A DNA stretch of 64,000 nucleotides from Kangiellaceae bacterium. GTDB lineage: Bacteria > Pseudomonadota > Gammaproteobacteria > Enterobacterales > Kangiellaceae. The notes under the pieces are model-generated. The model did not search any database, was not told the origin of the DNA, and saw nothing but the letters and a program-made list of their open reading frames with translations. The stretch lies in NCBI GenBank assembly GCA_026196875.1, contig JAPHTP010000020.1, positions 1 to 64,000 of the forward strand. Reading direction: 5' to 3'. The position numbers and the translations under genes were made by a program. The first letter of the stretch is position 1. The number at the start of each line of letters is the position of its first letter. This document shows positions 18,522-27,024 of the stretch, piece by piece.

Positions 18522-20030
18522 TTATTTAGCTTCATGGTGATTTAGAATCCATTCGGTCAATAGCCTTACGCCAAAGCCTGTGCCGCCCACTGGTACTTCA
18601 CCGCTTGGTGATGCCGCTAACGCATTACCGGCAATATCAATGTGTAACCAAGGCGTCTCACCTACAAACTGCTGTAGGAAAGTGGCTGCAGTTGTTGCGC
18701 TAGGGCCACCTTTACCTGTATTTCGTAGATCCGCAATTGGACTTTCAAGCATCTCTTTATAACCCAGAGGTAAACGCCAAACTGGTTCATTTACGGATTT
18801 ACCAGCGTAGGTAAACTCTTTAACTAGTTGTTCATCTTCACTGAAGATACCACCTAACTTGGTGCCAAGTGCGCGGTATTTGCCACCTGTTAGCGTTGCA
18901 ATATCCACTAATACACTTGGTTCAAAGTTTTCGCGTACGTACCACATGCTGTCAGCTAGCACTAGTCGGCCTTCGGCATCAGTGTTAGTGATTTCTACGG
19001 TTAGGCCTTCTGCCGTGGTTAGCACGTCACCCGGAATGAAAGACTTCTCTGAAACCATGTTTTCAGCTAGCCCCATTACAGCAACCACGTTCACTTTTGC
19101 ATCCATTGCTGCGAGTGCTTTAATGGTGCCAAGTGCAGCTGCAGCACCTGCCATATCAGATTTCATACGGACAATATGTTCTGCTGTTTTGATCTGAATA
19201 CCACCAGAATCAAAAGTGATCCCCTTACCAGCAATGGCAATAGGCGCGTCATTGCTACCTTCATAATGGGCAACAACTAAACGAGAGCCATCAATACTGC
19301 CGCGGCCAACCGCTTCAAGTGCATTCATGCCAAGTTTTTTGATTTGTTTTGGCTTTAATACTTTTATTTCAACGCCTAGCTTTTTGAGTTTCTTCGCTTC
19401 TGTGACAAAATCGACAGGGGTTAATTCTGTTGGTGCTTCATTGGTTAAATCACGCGCTAAGAAAATACCTGATTGGATGTGCTCTAGTTTGGCGTAAGCA
19501 GACAGAGTAGCAGACGTATCTTTAACACTGAAAGTATAGGTTTTTCCTTGGTGTTTTTCTTTTTTGTACTTGTCGAAATTGTACGAACGAAGGTTAATGC
19601 CATGCGCTAATAGTGACGCTTGGTTAGTATCGAAATGTTTAGCCGCAATTGAGACATCACTAATATGCTTGCCAGTAAGTTGTGCTGCGATATTGCCGCC
19701 AAGTTTTGTTAGCTCTGGTTTTGTTAGTGCTTTGTCACCTGTTCCGACAATCAACACGCGGTTGTAGCTCAATTTGTTTGGTGCAAGCACTTCAACAAAG
19801 CTGTTATAACTGCCATCAAACTTATTTGCGCTTAATGCTCGAGTCAGTTGGCCTTCAGATTTTTTATCAAACTTTGTAAAGCCTGTAGGTTTTGTGTCAT
19901 TTTTAAAAACAACGAGAGTGTCTGACTTTTCACTTACATCAGTATCGAATTTAAAGGTTTCTGCAATCGCGGAATGCGAAATGGAGAGCGCCACAAAGAA
20001 CGATGATAGTTTAGCTAGCTTTGCTTTCAT
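18522..20030 (-). CDS. Secreted M17 leucyl aminopeptidase
   Basis: 502 residues. The C-terminal catalytic domain has all the M17 marks: GKGITFDSGGIQIK (metal Lys/Asp), RMKSDMAGAAAALGT (metal Asp) and NTDAEGRLVLADS (metal Asp/Glu and catalytic Arg). An N-terminal signal peptide (cleavage after SHSAIA) is present, unlike cytosolic PepA, so this zinc-type aminopeptidase probably works in the periplasm or outside the cell, releasing N-terminal amino acids from peptides. The N-terminal regulatory domain is retained. It appears monocistronic, between the hairpin terminator and a 370-bp upstream region, and looks like ordinary peptide-nutrition gear unrelated to its neighbours. Confidence 0.95.
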   Translation of the reverse strand: MKAKLAKLSSFFVALSISHSAIAETFKFDTDVSEKSDTLVVFKNDTKPTGFTKFDKKSEGQLTRALSANKFDGSYNSFVEVLAPNKLSYNRVLIVGTGDKALTKPELTKLGGNIAAQLTGKHISDVSIAAKHFDTNQASLLAHGINLRSYNFDKYKKEKHQGKTYTFSVKDTSATLSAYAKLEHIQSGIFLARDLTNEAPTELTPVDFVTEAKKLKKLGVEIKVLKPKQIKKLGMNALEAVGRGSIDGSRLVVAHYEGSNDAPIAIAGKGITFDSGGIQIKTAEHIVRMKSDMAGAAAALGTIKALAAMDAKVNVVAVMGLAENMVSEKSFIPGDVLTTAEGLTVEITNTDAEGRLVLADSMWYVRENFEPSVLVDIATLTGGKYRALGTKLGGIFSEDEQLVKEFTYAGKSVNEPVWRLPLGYKEMLESPIADLRNTGKGGPSATTAATFLQQFVGETPWLHIDIAGNALAASPSGEVPVGGTGFGVRLLTEWILNHHEAK

Positions 20031-20400
20031 AAATGGTTTTCCTAGTAATTCAAATGGAGTTATTTAAATGCAGTAAATATAGTGACTTACGCACAAATTA
20101 AAAGAGCATGTTTTTTGCTTCTTTTTTTATTTTCTTGTTATACACTAGACGTCCAGATGCAAGCACTGTTTTTTGAAACTATCGATTTTACTTCATCTAC
20201 AAAGAAATCAATATGTTTGAATCTTCGCAGATATAAACTCTTCTTCTGCCAGCAACAAGATATACTCGACCGGTTTTCATCAGTTTGAGACTGAACCAAT
20301 ATAGTTTAGAAAAGATAAAGATACGATTTACAACCAGTCAGCCTAAACAAGCTGAAATCATACTTTTAATCCCAAATGATTAATTACAAAGCCAGTTCGG
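20031..20400. other. 370-bp intergenic region, aminopeptidase promoter side
   Basis: It lies between the start of the aminopeptidase gene and the stop of the AgmX-like gene, both on the minus strand. I found no gene. A short open frame on the plus strand (20082-20288) has no ribosome-binding site or recognisable sequence. Just after the AgmX-like stop there is only a weak inverted repeat (TTAATC...GATTAA, near 20370-20388), so termination of the long T6SS minus-strand operon is not obvious. Confidence 0.5.
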
Positions 20401-21369
20401 TTAAGACGGCAAAAACTCGATAGGATAAGTAACAGTAATTGATTCTGATTTATCCGCACTAAATTTAAACAGCTTGATCCTGGCTAATAGACTTTTTTCC
20501 AGTTTTGGATTATTCAGCTCACTTGAAACTACGTCAACAGAAGTCACTTTTCCTTCAGGCGAGATAGTTATTTCGAGCACTATTTTGCCTTTTAACCCAG
20601 GATTCTTCCTACGTTCACGATTGTAGATGGAATACAGTTTACTCTTGTTTTGGTCGAACACTAGAGTGATCTCCTCTTCAGAGCGGTAGTTTCCATTGAT
20701 TGGTGTGTTTTTTTCGTCTGTCAGAGCAGTTTGTTCGAGCGTATCGCTAGCAAGTAAAGACTGCCGCACAGCCAAAATCTCTTGCTGTGATAATTGACTG
20801 GAGGCGACTGTTGCATCGCCAAAATTATCAGAGTTTACACCTCCACTACCTTCACCTACCCCTTTACTTAATACTGACTTATCTAAGGATGCGACTTTTG
20901 TAGGGATTGATTTTCTTGCAACTTTTCCACCAACCATAGTATTAATTTCTGAAGTATCAATTAAGTCAGCTAACTCATTGCTCAACGCCAAAAGTCCCGA
21001 GTCTTGGGCTTTTTCACGTGCTTTCTTTTGTTCTTTAGTAAGTGGCTTTTCTGACTTCGTCTCTTGCTTCTTTTTTACCCTTGGCTTTGGTTTTTCTATC
21101 GGCTTAAGTTCTGGCTTTGGCTCAGGTTTAGGTTCGGGAATTACTCTTGGCTTTTGCTTTTCTTTTTCCAATATAAACTCTGCTATCCGCTCTGGAACAA
21201 CTTTATTTGCGCTACGATCTTCTTTCGGGACCTCGATGGACTCTAGCAAAACGCCGATAATTAATGCGAAGATGAGTGATCCAACAACAATACCTAAAAA
21301 GCGAGTATCTCTTTTACCCGTTGGCTTCCACTCAAAAGCGAGAGTGTTATATTCGACACTAACTGACAT
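20401..21369 (-). CDS. AgmX/PglI-type TonB-like energy transducer
   Basis: 322 residues: a short cytoplasmic start, one membrane helix at about residues 25-45 (LGIVVGSLIFALIIGVLL), a Pro/Lys/Glu-rich spacer (repeated PEPKPEPKPELKP) as in TonB, and a C-terminal domain (residues about 215-322) matching the AgmX/PglI C-terminal family: LVFDQNKSKLYSIYNRERRKNP, GKIVLEITISPEGKV and KSLLARIKLFKF. In Myxococcus, AgmX (GltJ) belongs to the gliding machinery driven by a TolQR-like motor; TonB-type proteins couple inner-membrane proton flow to the outer envelope. It directly abuts the ExbD gene and is the last gene of the T6SS minus-strand operon. Confidence 0.9.
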   Translation of the reverse strand: MSVSVEYNTLAFEWKPTGKRDTRFLGIVVGSLIFALIIGVLLESIEVPKEDRSANKVVPERIAEFILEKEKQKPRVIPEPKPEPKPELKPIEKPKPRVKKKQETKSEKPLTKEQKKAREKAQDSGLLALSNELADLIDTSEINTMVGGKVARKSIPTKVASLDKSVLSKGVGEGSGGVNSDNFGDATVASSQLSQQEILAVRQSLLASDTLEQTALTDEKNTPINGNYRSEEEITLVFDQNKSKLYSIYNRERRKNPGLKGKIVLEITISPEGKVTSVDVVSSELNNPKLEKSLLARIKLFKFSADKSESITVTYPIEFLPS

Positions 21370-21873
21370 TTAACTTTTCGCTTTTTGATTTGCCGCGAAT
21401 GCGATTTTTGTATAGTTCGCTTGACGACATGTAGTTAATATTCGGCTAAGAATATCAAACGGAATATTTTCATCACCCATAATAGTCACTGCCAGCCCTT
21501 GTTTTTTTGATTGGCTATCGACGCTTAGTTGTTGGCTACTGCTGGTTTGATAATCTAGCTCTTTCTTTAATTCTTCTATCAGCTTAGATTCTGATTTCTG
21601 GATGCTACTCAATGACGCAACGCTTCTTCCCTGAACCAAAATATCTTTATCAGTCACCATTATTACCAGAGTTTCTTCTGGCACTTTTTTAGCTGTTGAA
21701 GTTGGTAACCTTAGGTCCTTAGTATTGGGTAACTGTTGCGAGCTTGATGAAGTAACTAAAAGGAAAAACACTAAGATAGTGAATATATCCATAAGTGAAA
21801 TCAAATTTAAAGCAGGCTGTTTGCGCATTTTGTTATAGCGCTGCATTCTTTTTGCTCGAGCCGACATTTCCAT
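21370..21873 (-). CDS. ExbD/TolR-family motor protein (with the membrane Asp)
   Basis: 167 residues with one N-terminal helix, ISLMDIFTILVFFLLV, in which Asp29 sits where ExbD/TolR/MotB carry the proton-accepting Asp. The periplasmic domain has the TolR/ExbD end pattern (VTIMGDENIPFDILSRILTTCRQANYTKIAFA). Its ATG overlaps the stop of the other ExbD gene (TAATG). With the ExbB and the second ExbD it would form a proton-driven stator complex powering the AgmX-like transducer. Confidence 0.93.
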   Translation of the reverse strand: MEMSARAKRMQRYNKMRKQPALNLISLMDIFTILVFFLLVTSSSSQQLPNTKDLRLPTSTAKKVPEETLVIMVTDKDILVQGRSVASLSSIQKSESKLIEELKKELDYQTSSSQQLSVDSQSKKQGLAVTIMGDENIPFDILSRILTTCRQANYTKIAFAANQKAKS

Positions 21874-22439
21874 TAGTTTGGTCCCTCATTGCTGTCAGTG
21901 GAAATCGGTTCTGCTACAGTCTCCTCAACTCCAATAGGTTCCGCGTTTAATTCATCCGCATCACCTATCGATATATTTGGAAACAACTCAACTGTTTGCA
22001 CTTCAGCAATTTGAACCAAGTCGGCACTACGAACATGATCCATAGTTTGGATTAACGTTTTGTAACTGATCCCTTTCTCAAATAGGAGAGTAATTGAGTT
22101 TTCATCGGGAAATCTTCTTTTAATCTCTACCAGTACATCGCTAAATTTCTTCCAATTAGAAGTCTCAACTTCTTCCCGTTCGAGACGTTGTATAACGCCA
22201 AGGTTAACGTCTTGGATAACAAATTCTTGCTCTCTGACCACAAGCTGCAGTTGAAGCTTCACTTTTTCCTGCTGTTTAGCAGCTGCATCCAGAGCCGGTA
22301 AATTTAGCTCTAAAACAGTGAGTCTGGAAAACACCGCGGTAATGAGAAGAAACGGAACCAGAATCACCATCAAGTTCATAAACGCGGTGATATTTAACTC
22401 TTTCGCTTCTTCAATATAATTTCTGCGCACAAATTTCAT
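21873..22439 (-). CDS. Second ExbD-family protein, membrane Asp replaced by Asn
   Basis: 188 residues from ATG 22439; a TTG at 22460 is also in frame but would overlap the ExbB gene. The single membrane helix reads NITAFMNLMVILVPFLLITAVF: the position of the conserved proton-binding Asp is Asn22. The periplasmic part keeps ExbD features (ALLFEKGISYKTLIQTMDHVRSADL) and ends in an acidic tail. Paired ExbD genes next to one ExbB are known from the Myxococcus Agl motor (AglQ/AglS). Here one of the two seems unable to carry the proton, so a heteromeric, asymmetric stator is possible. Confidence 0.9.
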   Translation of the reverse strand: MKFVRRNYIEEAKELNITAFMNLMVILVPFLLITAVFSRLTVLELNLPALDAAAKQQEKVKLQLQLVVREQEFVIQDVNLGVIQRLEREEVETSNWKKFSDVLVEIKRRFPDENSITLLFEKGISYKTLIQTMDHVRSADLVQIAEVQTVELFPNISIGDADELNAEPIGVEETVAEPISTDSNEGPN

Positions 22440-22446
22440 GATTGTT

Positions 22447-23070
22447 CTAGTCTTCGTCAAGTCCCATCAGGTTCAAGCACTTAACGGTAGCCATTTCTAA
22501 ACCATTGACTATCTTTGCCGTACGAGTTGATAAATATGAATGTGTCAGAAGTAAAGGAATAGCTACAATCAATCCGAAAGCCGTGGTATTCATCGCAACC
22601 GAGATACTTGCGGATAATAAGTTAGCCTTGTCAGCTGGATCAGCGCTAGCAACTGCGGTAAAAGCCTGGATAAGCCCGACAATAGTTCCTAACAATCCGA
22701 GAAGAGTAGCAATGTTAGCAAACGTTGCCAAATAGTGAGTTCTTTCTTCTAATTCAGGGATCGCTTCCATCATCCCTTCTTCCATTGCCAACTCAACTGT
22801 TTTTCGCTTCACGTTTGGCTTTTGCCTTGCAAAACCGTAATTTAATACCACTGCTAGAGGCGTTTTATCATTTTGAGTTAACGATTTAGCTCTTTCAAAG
22901 TCACTTGCTTGCAACATTGGCGTCAACTGAGACCATATTTTCTGTGTCTTATTTTGAGTTTTGAGCAAGTACAAAAAGCGTTCAATTGTAATCGCTAAAC
23001 CTAAAGCAAAAATCACCAGGATTGGATACATAAACGGTCCACCTGATTGAAATATTTTCGCAATTTCCAT
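22447..23070 (-). CDS. MotA/TolQ/ExbB proton channel family protein
   Basis: 207 residues with three membrane helices: PFMYPILVIFALGLAITIERF at the start, then a cytoplasmic stretch, then ATFANIATLLGLLGTIVGLIQAF and AFGLIVAIPLLLTHSYL. The LLGLLGTVxGxxxAF and AFGLxVAIP motifs are diagnostic for TolQ/ExbB. It forms the channel ring of the motor with the two ExbD proteins downstream. It lies 53 bp after the small gene and about 200 bp after ppkA, same strand. Confidence 0.95.
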   Translation of the reverse strand: MEIAKIFQSGGPFMYPILVIFALGLAITIERFLYLLKTQNKTQKIWSQLTPMLQASDFERAKSLTQNDKTPLAVVLNYGFARQKPNVKRKTVELAMEEGMMEAIPELEERTHYLATFANIATLLGLLGTIVGLIQAFTAVASADPADKANLLSASISVAMNTTAFGLIVAIPLLLTHSYLSTRTAKIVNGLEMATVKCLNLMGLDED

Positions 23071-23123
23071 AGTTTAAAAAACCTCTTTGGGTAGTTACTT
23101 CACTTACAATGATGTGCAAAATC

Positions 23124-23264
23124 TTAATTTTGCGAATTATATGTTGCGGCTATTTTTTTTAAAAGAGCTCGACGCAATTTTCGATATTCTTCAAAAGATA
23201 AATGGTTATAGTAATAACCTTGTGACAATTGATGAACCTGTTTTAATAGTTCTGATTTGCTCAT
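23124..23264 (-). CDS. 46-residue small protein between PpkA and ExbB, SHOCT-like
   Basis: An ATG six bases after the ppkA stop opens a 46-codon frame ending in TAA 53 bp before exbB. The product starts MSKSELLKQVHQL and has a motif YYYNHLSFEEYRKLRRALLKK (about residues 17-37), basic and helical. LSFEEY-R-x-R-x-LL is the look of SHOCT-type short oligomerisation or linker motifs. There is no membrane segment. Codon use and position inside an otherwise tight operon favour a real gene. Possible role: link between the kinase and the motor; this is a guess. Confidence 0.55.
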   Translation of the reverse strand: MSKSELLKQVHQLSQGYYYNHLSFEEYRKLRRALLKKIAATYNSQN

Positions 23265-23270
23265 GATAGA

Positions 23271-26081
23271 CTATTTCAATTCTCGTAAAACGCGAAAGCC
23301 GGTGAACGAATCAGCCTTACCGCTATGCTCAACAACTGAAGAGATATTGCAATTTTCCATCGACATATTATAGGAACCACCTACGGCGACTAGCTTTCGC
23401 CCTTTGTCATATACCCACTCGCTTGCATTTCCGACGTAATTTACAATACCCCATTCATTTTGCGCTCCGGTGCTAGCTCGGATAAGCTTGTCACCTTTGG
23501 TTATCCCGCGTGTCCTCAATTTACAATTACGATTTGGATCAAGCGAGGTGCGCTTGCTTTTTGCAGCATAAATCCATTCATTTTTAGAGGGCAGCCGATA
23601 CTTTTTGCCGGTTGTTTTACTGAGCCAAGACAAATAGCCCTTGGCATCTTCAACGTTTATGTTGGTCGACGGCATTCCTTCGTTACCGCTCCCAACTTCA
23701 TTGCATTTCTTAGAGTTTTTGCAATAGAGGTTCATATCTGCCACGGATACTTCATATTTACCTATTGCGAAGGCCTTTATACCTCTTTTCGCAGGAATAA
23801 CTACTAGGTCTGGGCCAAATCCAAGTTTTGCGATTGGGTCCTTACAAGTCGCACGCTTGCCTCGCGCTCCTAGTCCCGCTAATGACGGAGAACAAGGGTC
23901 TCGTGGTACTATTGCAACAGCAGATAAACTTGGATTTTTCTTGAATAATCTCAAAGATGCTTGCTTAAACTCTTGAGCCTTTTCTGGCTGTTCTTTTCCA
24001 ATTTTGGTGATACAGCTAGCAAGTGCACGCGTGATCTGCTCCTCCAACTTATTATATCTTGCAGAGTCGATGGAGCGTAATTTTTTTATGGCCGTGTCAA
24101 AATTACGCATATTCAAATTACTGGAAGTACAGTTGATTTGTCCTTCTACATTACTTAGCGCGATATCAAATTGTTTGCGCTTTTCCGCAGCAGCATCTTG
24201 CTTCTTTTTTAGCGCCGATTTTTGAGCGGCTATCTTAGCTTCTTCAGCGCGACGTTTCTTAGCATTTTCTTCAGCCAACCGAGCCTTCTCTTGTTCCTCT
24301 GCCAAGCGCTGCTTTTGCTGCACGATTAACCCTTCGAGTTGACTAGACTGTTGGTCTAACTGACTTTGATCTTGAACATATCTATGTGCATTTGCGATAA
24401 GTGCCTGCGCCCGTGAAAAATCTTCACTTTGCATACTCATTTGGATCTGTTGCAAATAATCGTTGTATATAGATTGTTGTGAAGATTCGTACCAGGTCGT
24501 GTGACTTTTAACCGATTGTTTGAAATCTTCATTGCTGCTTGACTCTAACCATTTTTCGCTGTTCTCTAGCAAACTGCCAACGCCTTGCACTTGGTTCCAT
24601 AAACTCGCTTCCCATGACTCTGTAAAAGACCTGGAAACTCGCAGTTCGTCTATTGAGTTACGGTAATTTTCGATACGCAGCGTATACTCAAGCTCATTCC
24701 TAATTTCCGACTCATTGGTTACCAACGGTTGTTCTCGAATGAATTGAAAGTAAGTAACAAATATTACAAATCCAACAGCGATAACTATAGAAGGAATTTT
24801 GAGAACTGAATCCTTTTTAGTTATTAGCGTTAAGAACTCATCAGGCGTGGCCAAACGATCTTCACGTTTAAACGACAGCGACTTTTCAATGGCCTTCCAT
24901 AGTCGACGAGAAATATTATTTATTCGTTTTGGCTTTAGTTTTTGCCGCTGAGCTTCATCTGCAGGAACTTTATTGAATGGGTGACTTCCAGTTAGTAGCT
25001 CATATGCAACACAACCAAGTGCATAGATATCATCTCTTACATCAGGCTCAAGACCATCTAACATTTCTAAGCTAGCATAGGCTGGCGTTAACGCGCCGAG
25101 ATCACCAGCATCAAAGATTGTCTTATCATCTAAATTTTCTTCGTATTGTTCTGCCTTAGCTACCGCTCGTGCGATCCCAAAGTCAAAGATTTTGGTAACG
25201 CCTTTATCAGTAACGAAAATGTTGCCAGGTTTAAAGTCAGAGTGAATAATCTCTTGTTTATGCGCATAACTTAATGCGTGGCAAAGATCAGTCAAAATGG
25301 TAACCGCATCATCCGTGGGCAGACCGGTAGATTTATACTGCCGTATTAATTGATCTAGAGGCTTCCCCTCTAGATACTCCATGGTCATAAATACTTGACT
25401 TTTATCCTTGTCAAAATCATGAACATTCACAATATTAGGATGAGCAATTCGCTGAGTTTTTCGAGACTCTCTTTGTAACGCGACGAACGCTTCTGGATGC
25501 TCTTTAAACTCTTCGGTTAATACCTTAATTGCAACATAGGGATCCTTATCACCCGCCTCGACTTTAACTAAGTCTTTGGCTTTATACACCACCCCCATTC
25601 CACCTGCGCCTAAGACTTTCTCCAGAATAAATCGCTTCTTGAGCAAGTTTTGATTTTGCTCAGAAGTCTTGGTCTCTGTTTCGACTGTATCGTGTATGTC
25701 TTTTATTGGTTGCTGACTTGGTTGCTGAACAGGTGGTTGACTGTTCTCTACAACTTTTCTGGCAGGCTTAAATTGAGTAGCATCTGGATTGGTTTCTTTA
25801 CGCGGCGGAGAAAACCGTGTGCTATCACTTTCAGCATCCTTAGTTGGCTTGCTGGGAGCAAATCTCGTTTTATCTTCTGGCGCAAACTCTTTTTGCTGAG
25901 CTTTACTTTGCTCCACCTGTGTTTGCTTAAGCTGAGTTTGCTCATCTTTTTCTTGGGATGGCTTAAATCGTGTTGAATCTACCTTTGAAGGTTTGGCGAT
26001 TCGTGTTTTGTCATCCACTGCATCTTCCTTGACAACAGAGCCAGTTGATTGGTTCCCTTTATCTTTATTATCACTATTCAC
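23271..26081 (-). CDS. ppkA: PpkA-like Ser/Thr protein kinase with C-terminal FGE-sulfatase domain
   Basis: 936 residues. Residues 1-125 are low-complexity and carry five copies of a D-x-T-[RQ]-[FI] motif (Thr 26, 37, 72, 88, 102). The kinase domain runs from about 150 to 415: Gly loop GAGGMGVVY, ATP-binding Lys186, catalytic HSD at 280-282 (HRD in most kinases, so a non-RD type) and DFG at 300-302. One membrane helix (SIVIAVGFVIFVTYFQF, about 425-445) leads to a periplasmic coiled coil and, from about residue 755, a formylglycine-generating-enzyme-like domain (FAIGKYEVSVADMNLYC, KKYRLPSKNEWIYAAKS, VGNASEWVYD, GGSYNM, GFRVLRE). PpkA kinases phosphorylate Fha to switch on T6SS assembly; the periplasmic half is thought to sense envelope contact. 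Confidence 0.95.
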   Translation of the reverse strand: MNSDNKDKGNQSTGSVVKEDAVDDKTRIAKPSKVDSTRFKPSQEKDEQTQLKQTQVEQSKAQQKEFAPEDKTRFAPSKPTKDAESDSTRFSPPRKETNPDATQFKPARKVVENSQPPVQQPSQQPIKDIHDTVETETKTSEQNQNLLKKRFILEKVLGAGGMGVVYKAKDLVKVEAGDKDPYVAIKVLTEEFKEHPEAFVALQRESRKTQRIAHPNIVNVHDFDKDKSQVFMTMEYLEGKPLDQLIRQYKSTGLPTDDAVTILTDLCHALSYAHKQEIIHSDFKPGNIFVTDKGVTKIFDFGIARAVAKAEQYEENLDDKTIFDAGDLGALTPAYASLEMLDGLEPDVRDDIYALGCVAYELLTGSHPFNKVPADEAQRQKLKPKRINNISRRLWKAIEKSLSFKREDRLATPDEFLTLITKKDSVLKIPSIVIAVGFVIFVTYFQFIREQPLVTNESEIRNELEYTLRIENYRNSIDELRVSRSFTESWEASLWNQVQGVGSLLENSEKWLESSSNEDFKQSVKSHTTWYESSQQSIYNDYLQQIQMSMQSEDFSRAQALIANAHRYVQDQSQLDQQSSQLEGLIVQQKQRLAEEQEKARLAEENAKKRRAEEAKIAAQKSALKKKQDAAAEKRKQFDIALSNVEGQINCTSSNLNMRNFDTAIKKLRSIDSARYNKLEEQITRALASCITKIGKEQPEKAQEFKQASLRLFKKNPSLSAVAIVPRDPCSPSLAGLGARGKRATCKDPIAKLGFGPDLVVIPAKRGIKAFAIGKYEVSVADMNLYCKNSKKCNEVGSGNEGMPSTNINVEDAKGYLSWLSKTTGKKYRLPSKNEWIYAAKSKRTSLDPNRNCKLRTRGITKGDKLIRASTGAQNEWGIVNYVGNASEWVYDKGRKLVAVGGSYNMSMENCNISSVVEHSGKADSFTGFRVLRELK

Positions 26082-26095
26082 TTCTAATACAACTT

Positions 26096-26887
26096 CTATA
26101 CGAATTGTGAGCTGTCAAAAACGAATTCGCGAGTGACAGTTTTCTCAAAATCCCCTTTGACGACTATTGCCGAAACATTATCAGGGGCGCCATTATCTAG
26201 AGCATTTTCTACCAGGCTATTAACTTTTTGTTCGAGTTGAGTTTCGGTCAAATGTAAAACCATATCGTCGTTAGTGAGCATATTGTATAAACCATCACTA
26301 CACAGCAAAAAGGTATCTTTTAATTGAACATCAAATGCTTGAACATCGACGCAAAAATCTTGATCAACCCCAACCGCTCTCGTGATAACATTTGACTCCG
26401 CATGGTTAATTGCTTCCTCTTCTGTTATCACGCCTCTCTCTATAAGTTCCTCAACACGGCTATGATCTCTCGTAAGTTTGTTTAGTACGCCTTTCCTGTA
26501 CAAATACAAACGAGAATCTCCTACCCAGAAACAGATCCCGACTTTGCCAACGATCAATAGCACGACAACGGTGCTTCCAATAATTTTGTTGTCAAGAGCG
26601 GTTTGAGAGTAGTTTAAAATTTGCTGATTGACCGAGATTAATATGTCTTCTATTTCGTCCACAACTTCATCGAGCGTACCTGCACAAGAAGCTCGTTGCA
26701 ATCCTTCCTTAATCATACGGCTAGCGACATCACCAACCGCGTGTCCTCCCATTCCGTCTGCAACGGCCCATAGGTTTACTTCTGGTCGAGATAAGATCGC
26801 ATCTTCATTAACATCTCTAACTGCGCCAACATTCGTTTCAGCAGCACTCTCCCACTTTATTTTGCGGCGAATCGTTGAGTCTCTCAT
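26096..26887 (-). CDS. pppA: PP2C-type Ser/Thr phosphatase PppA
   Basis: About 263 residues from ATG 26887; a TTG at 26899 is also in frame. PP2C metal motifs are intact: VRDVNEDA, WAVADGMGGHAVGDVAS, LLCSDGLYNM and DNGAPDNVSAIVV. In T6SS loci PppA removes phosphate from Fha (and from PpkA) and so turns secretion off. It precedes ppkA by 14 bp, giving a balanced kinase/phosphatase pair. Confidence 0.95.
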   Translation of the reverse strand: MRDSTIRRKIKWESAAETNVGAVRDVNEDAILSRPEVNLWAVADGMGGHAVGDVASRMIKEGLQRASCAGTLDEVVDEIEDILISVNQQILNYSQTALDNKIIGSTVVVLLIVGKVGICFWVGDSRLYLYRKGVLNKLTRDHSRVEELIERGVITEEEAINHAESNVITRAVGVDQDFCVDVQAFDVQLKDTFLLCSDGLYNMLTNDDMVLHLTETQLEQKVNSLVENALDNGAPDNVSAIVVKGDFEKTVTREFVFDSSQFV

Positions 26888-27024
26888 AATCTCGTTCAAA
26901 TTCCTGTAGTACTCACATTATCTCAGTACTATGTCGTTCATTGCTTGCAACCTTCCTCTTTTGTTTGCACCGAACCCCATTTGGGTGCCAAGCAGCAACA
27001 AAACCTAGTTACATTTAATTCGTT

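Noticed and set aside
20082-20288. A 68-codon plus-strand frame upstream of the aminopeptidase
   Set aside because: No ribosome-binding site, no domain, and it covers the likely aminopeptidase promoter.
20978-21373. A 131-codon plus-strand frame opposite the AgmX-like gene
   Set aside because: It is the antisense of the Pro/Lys-rich spacer and reads as low-complexity Gly/Ser/Phe.
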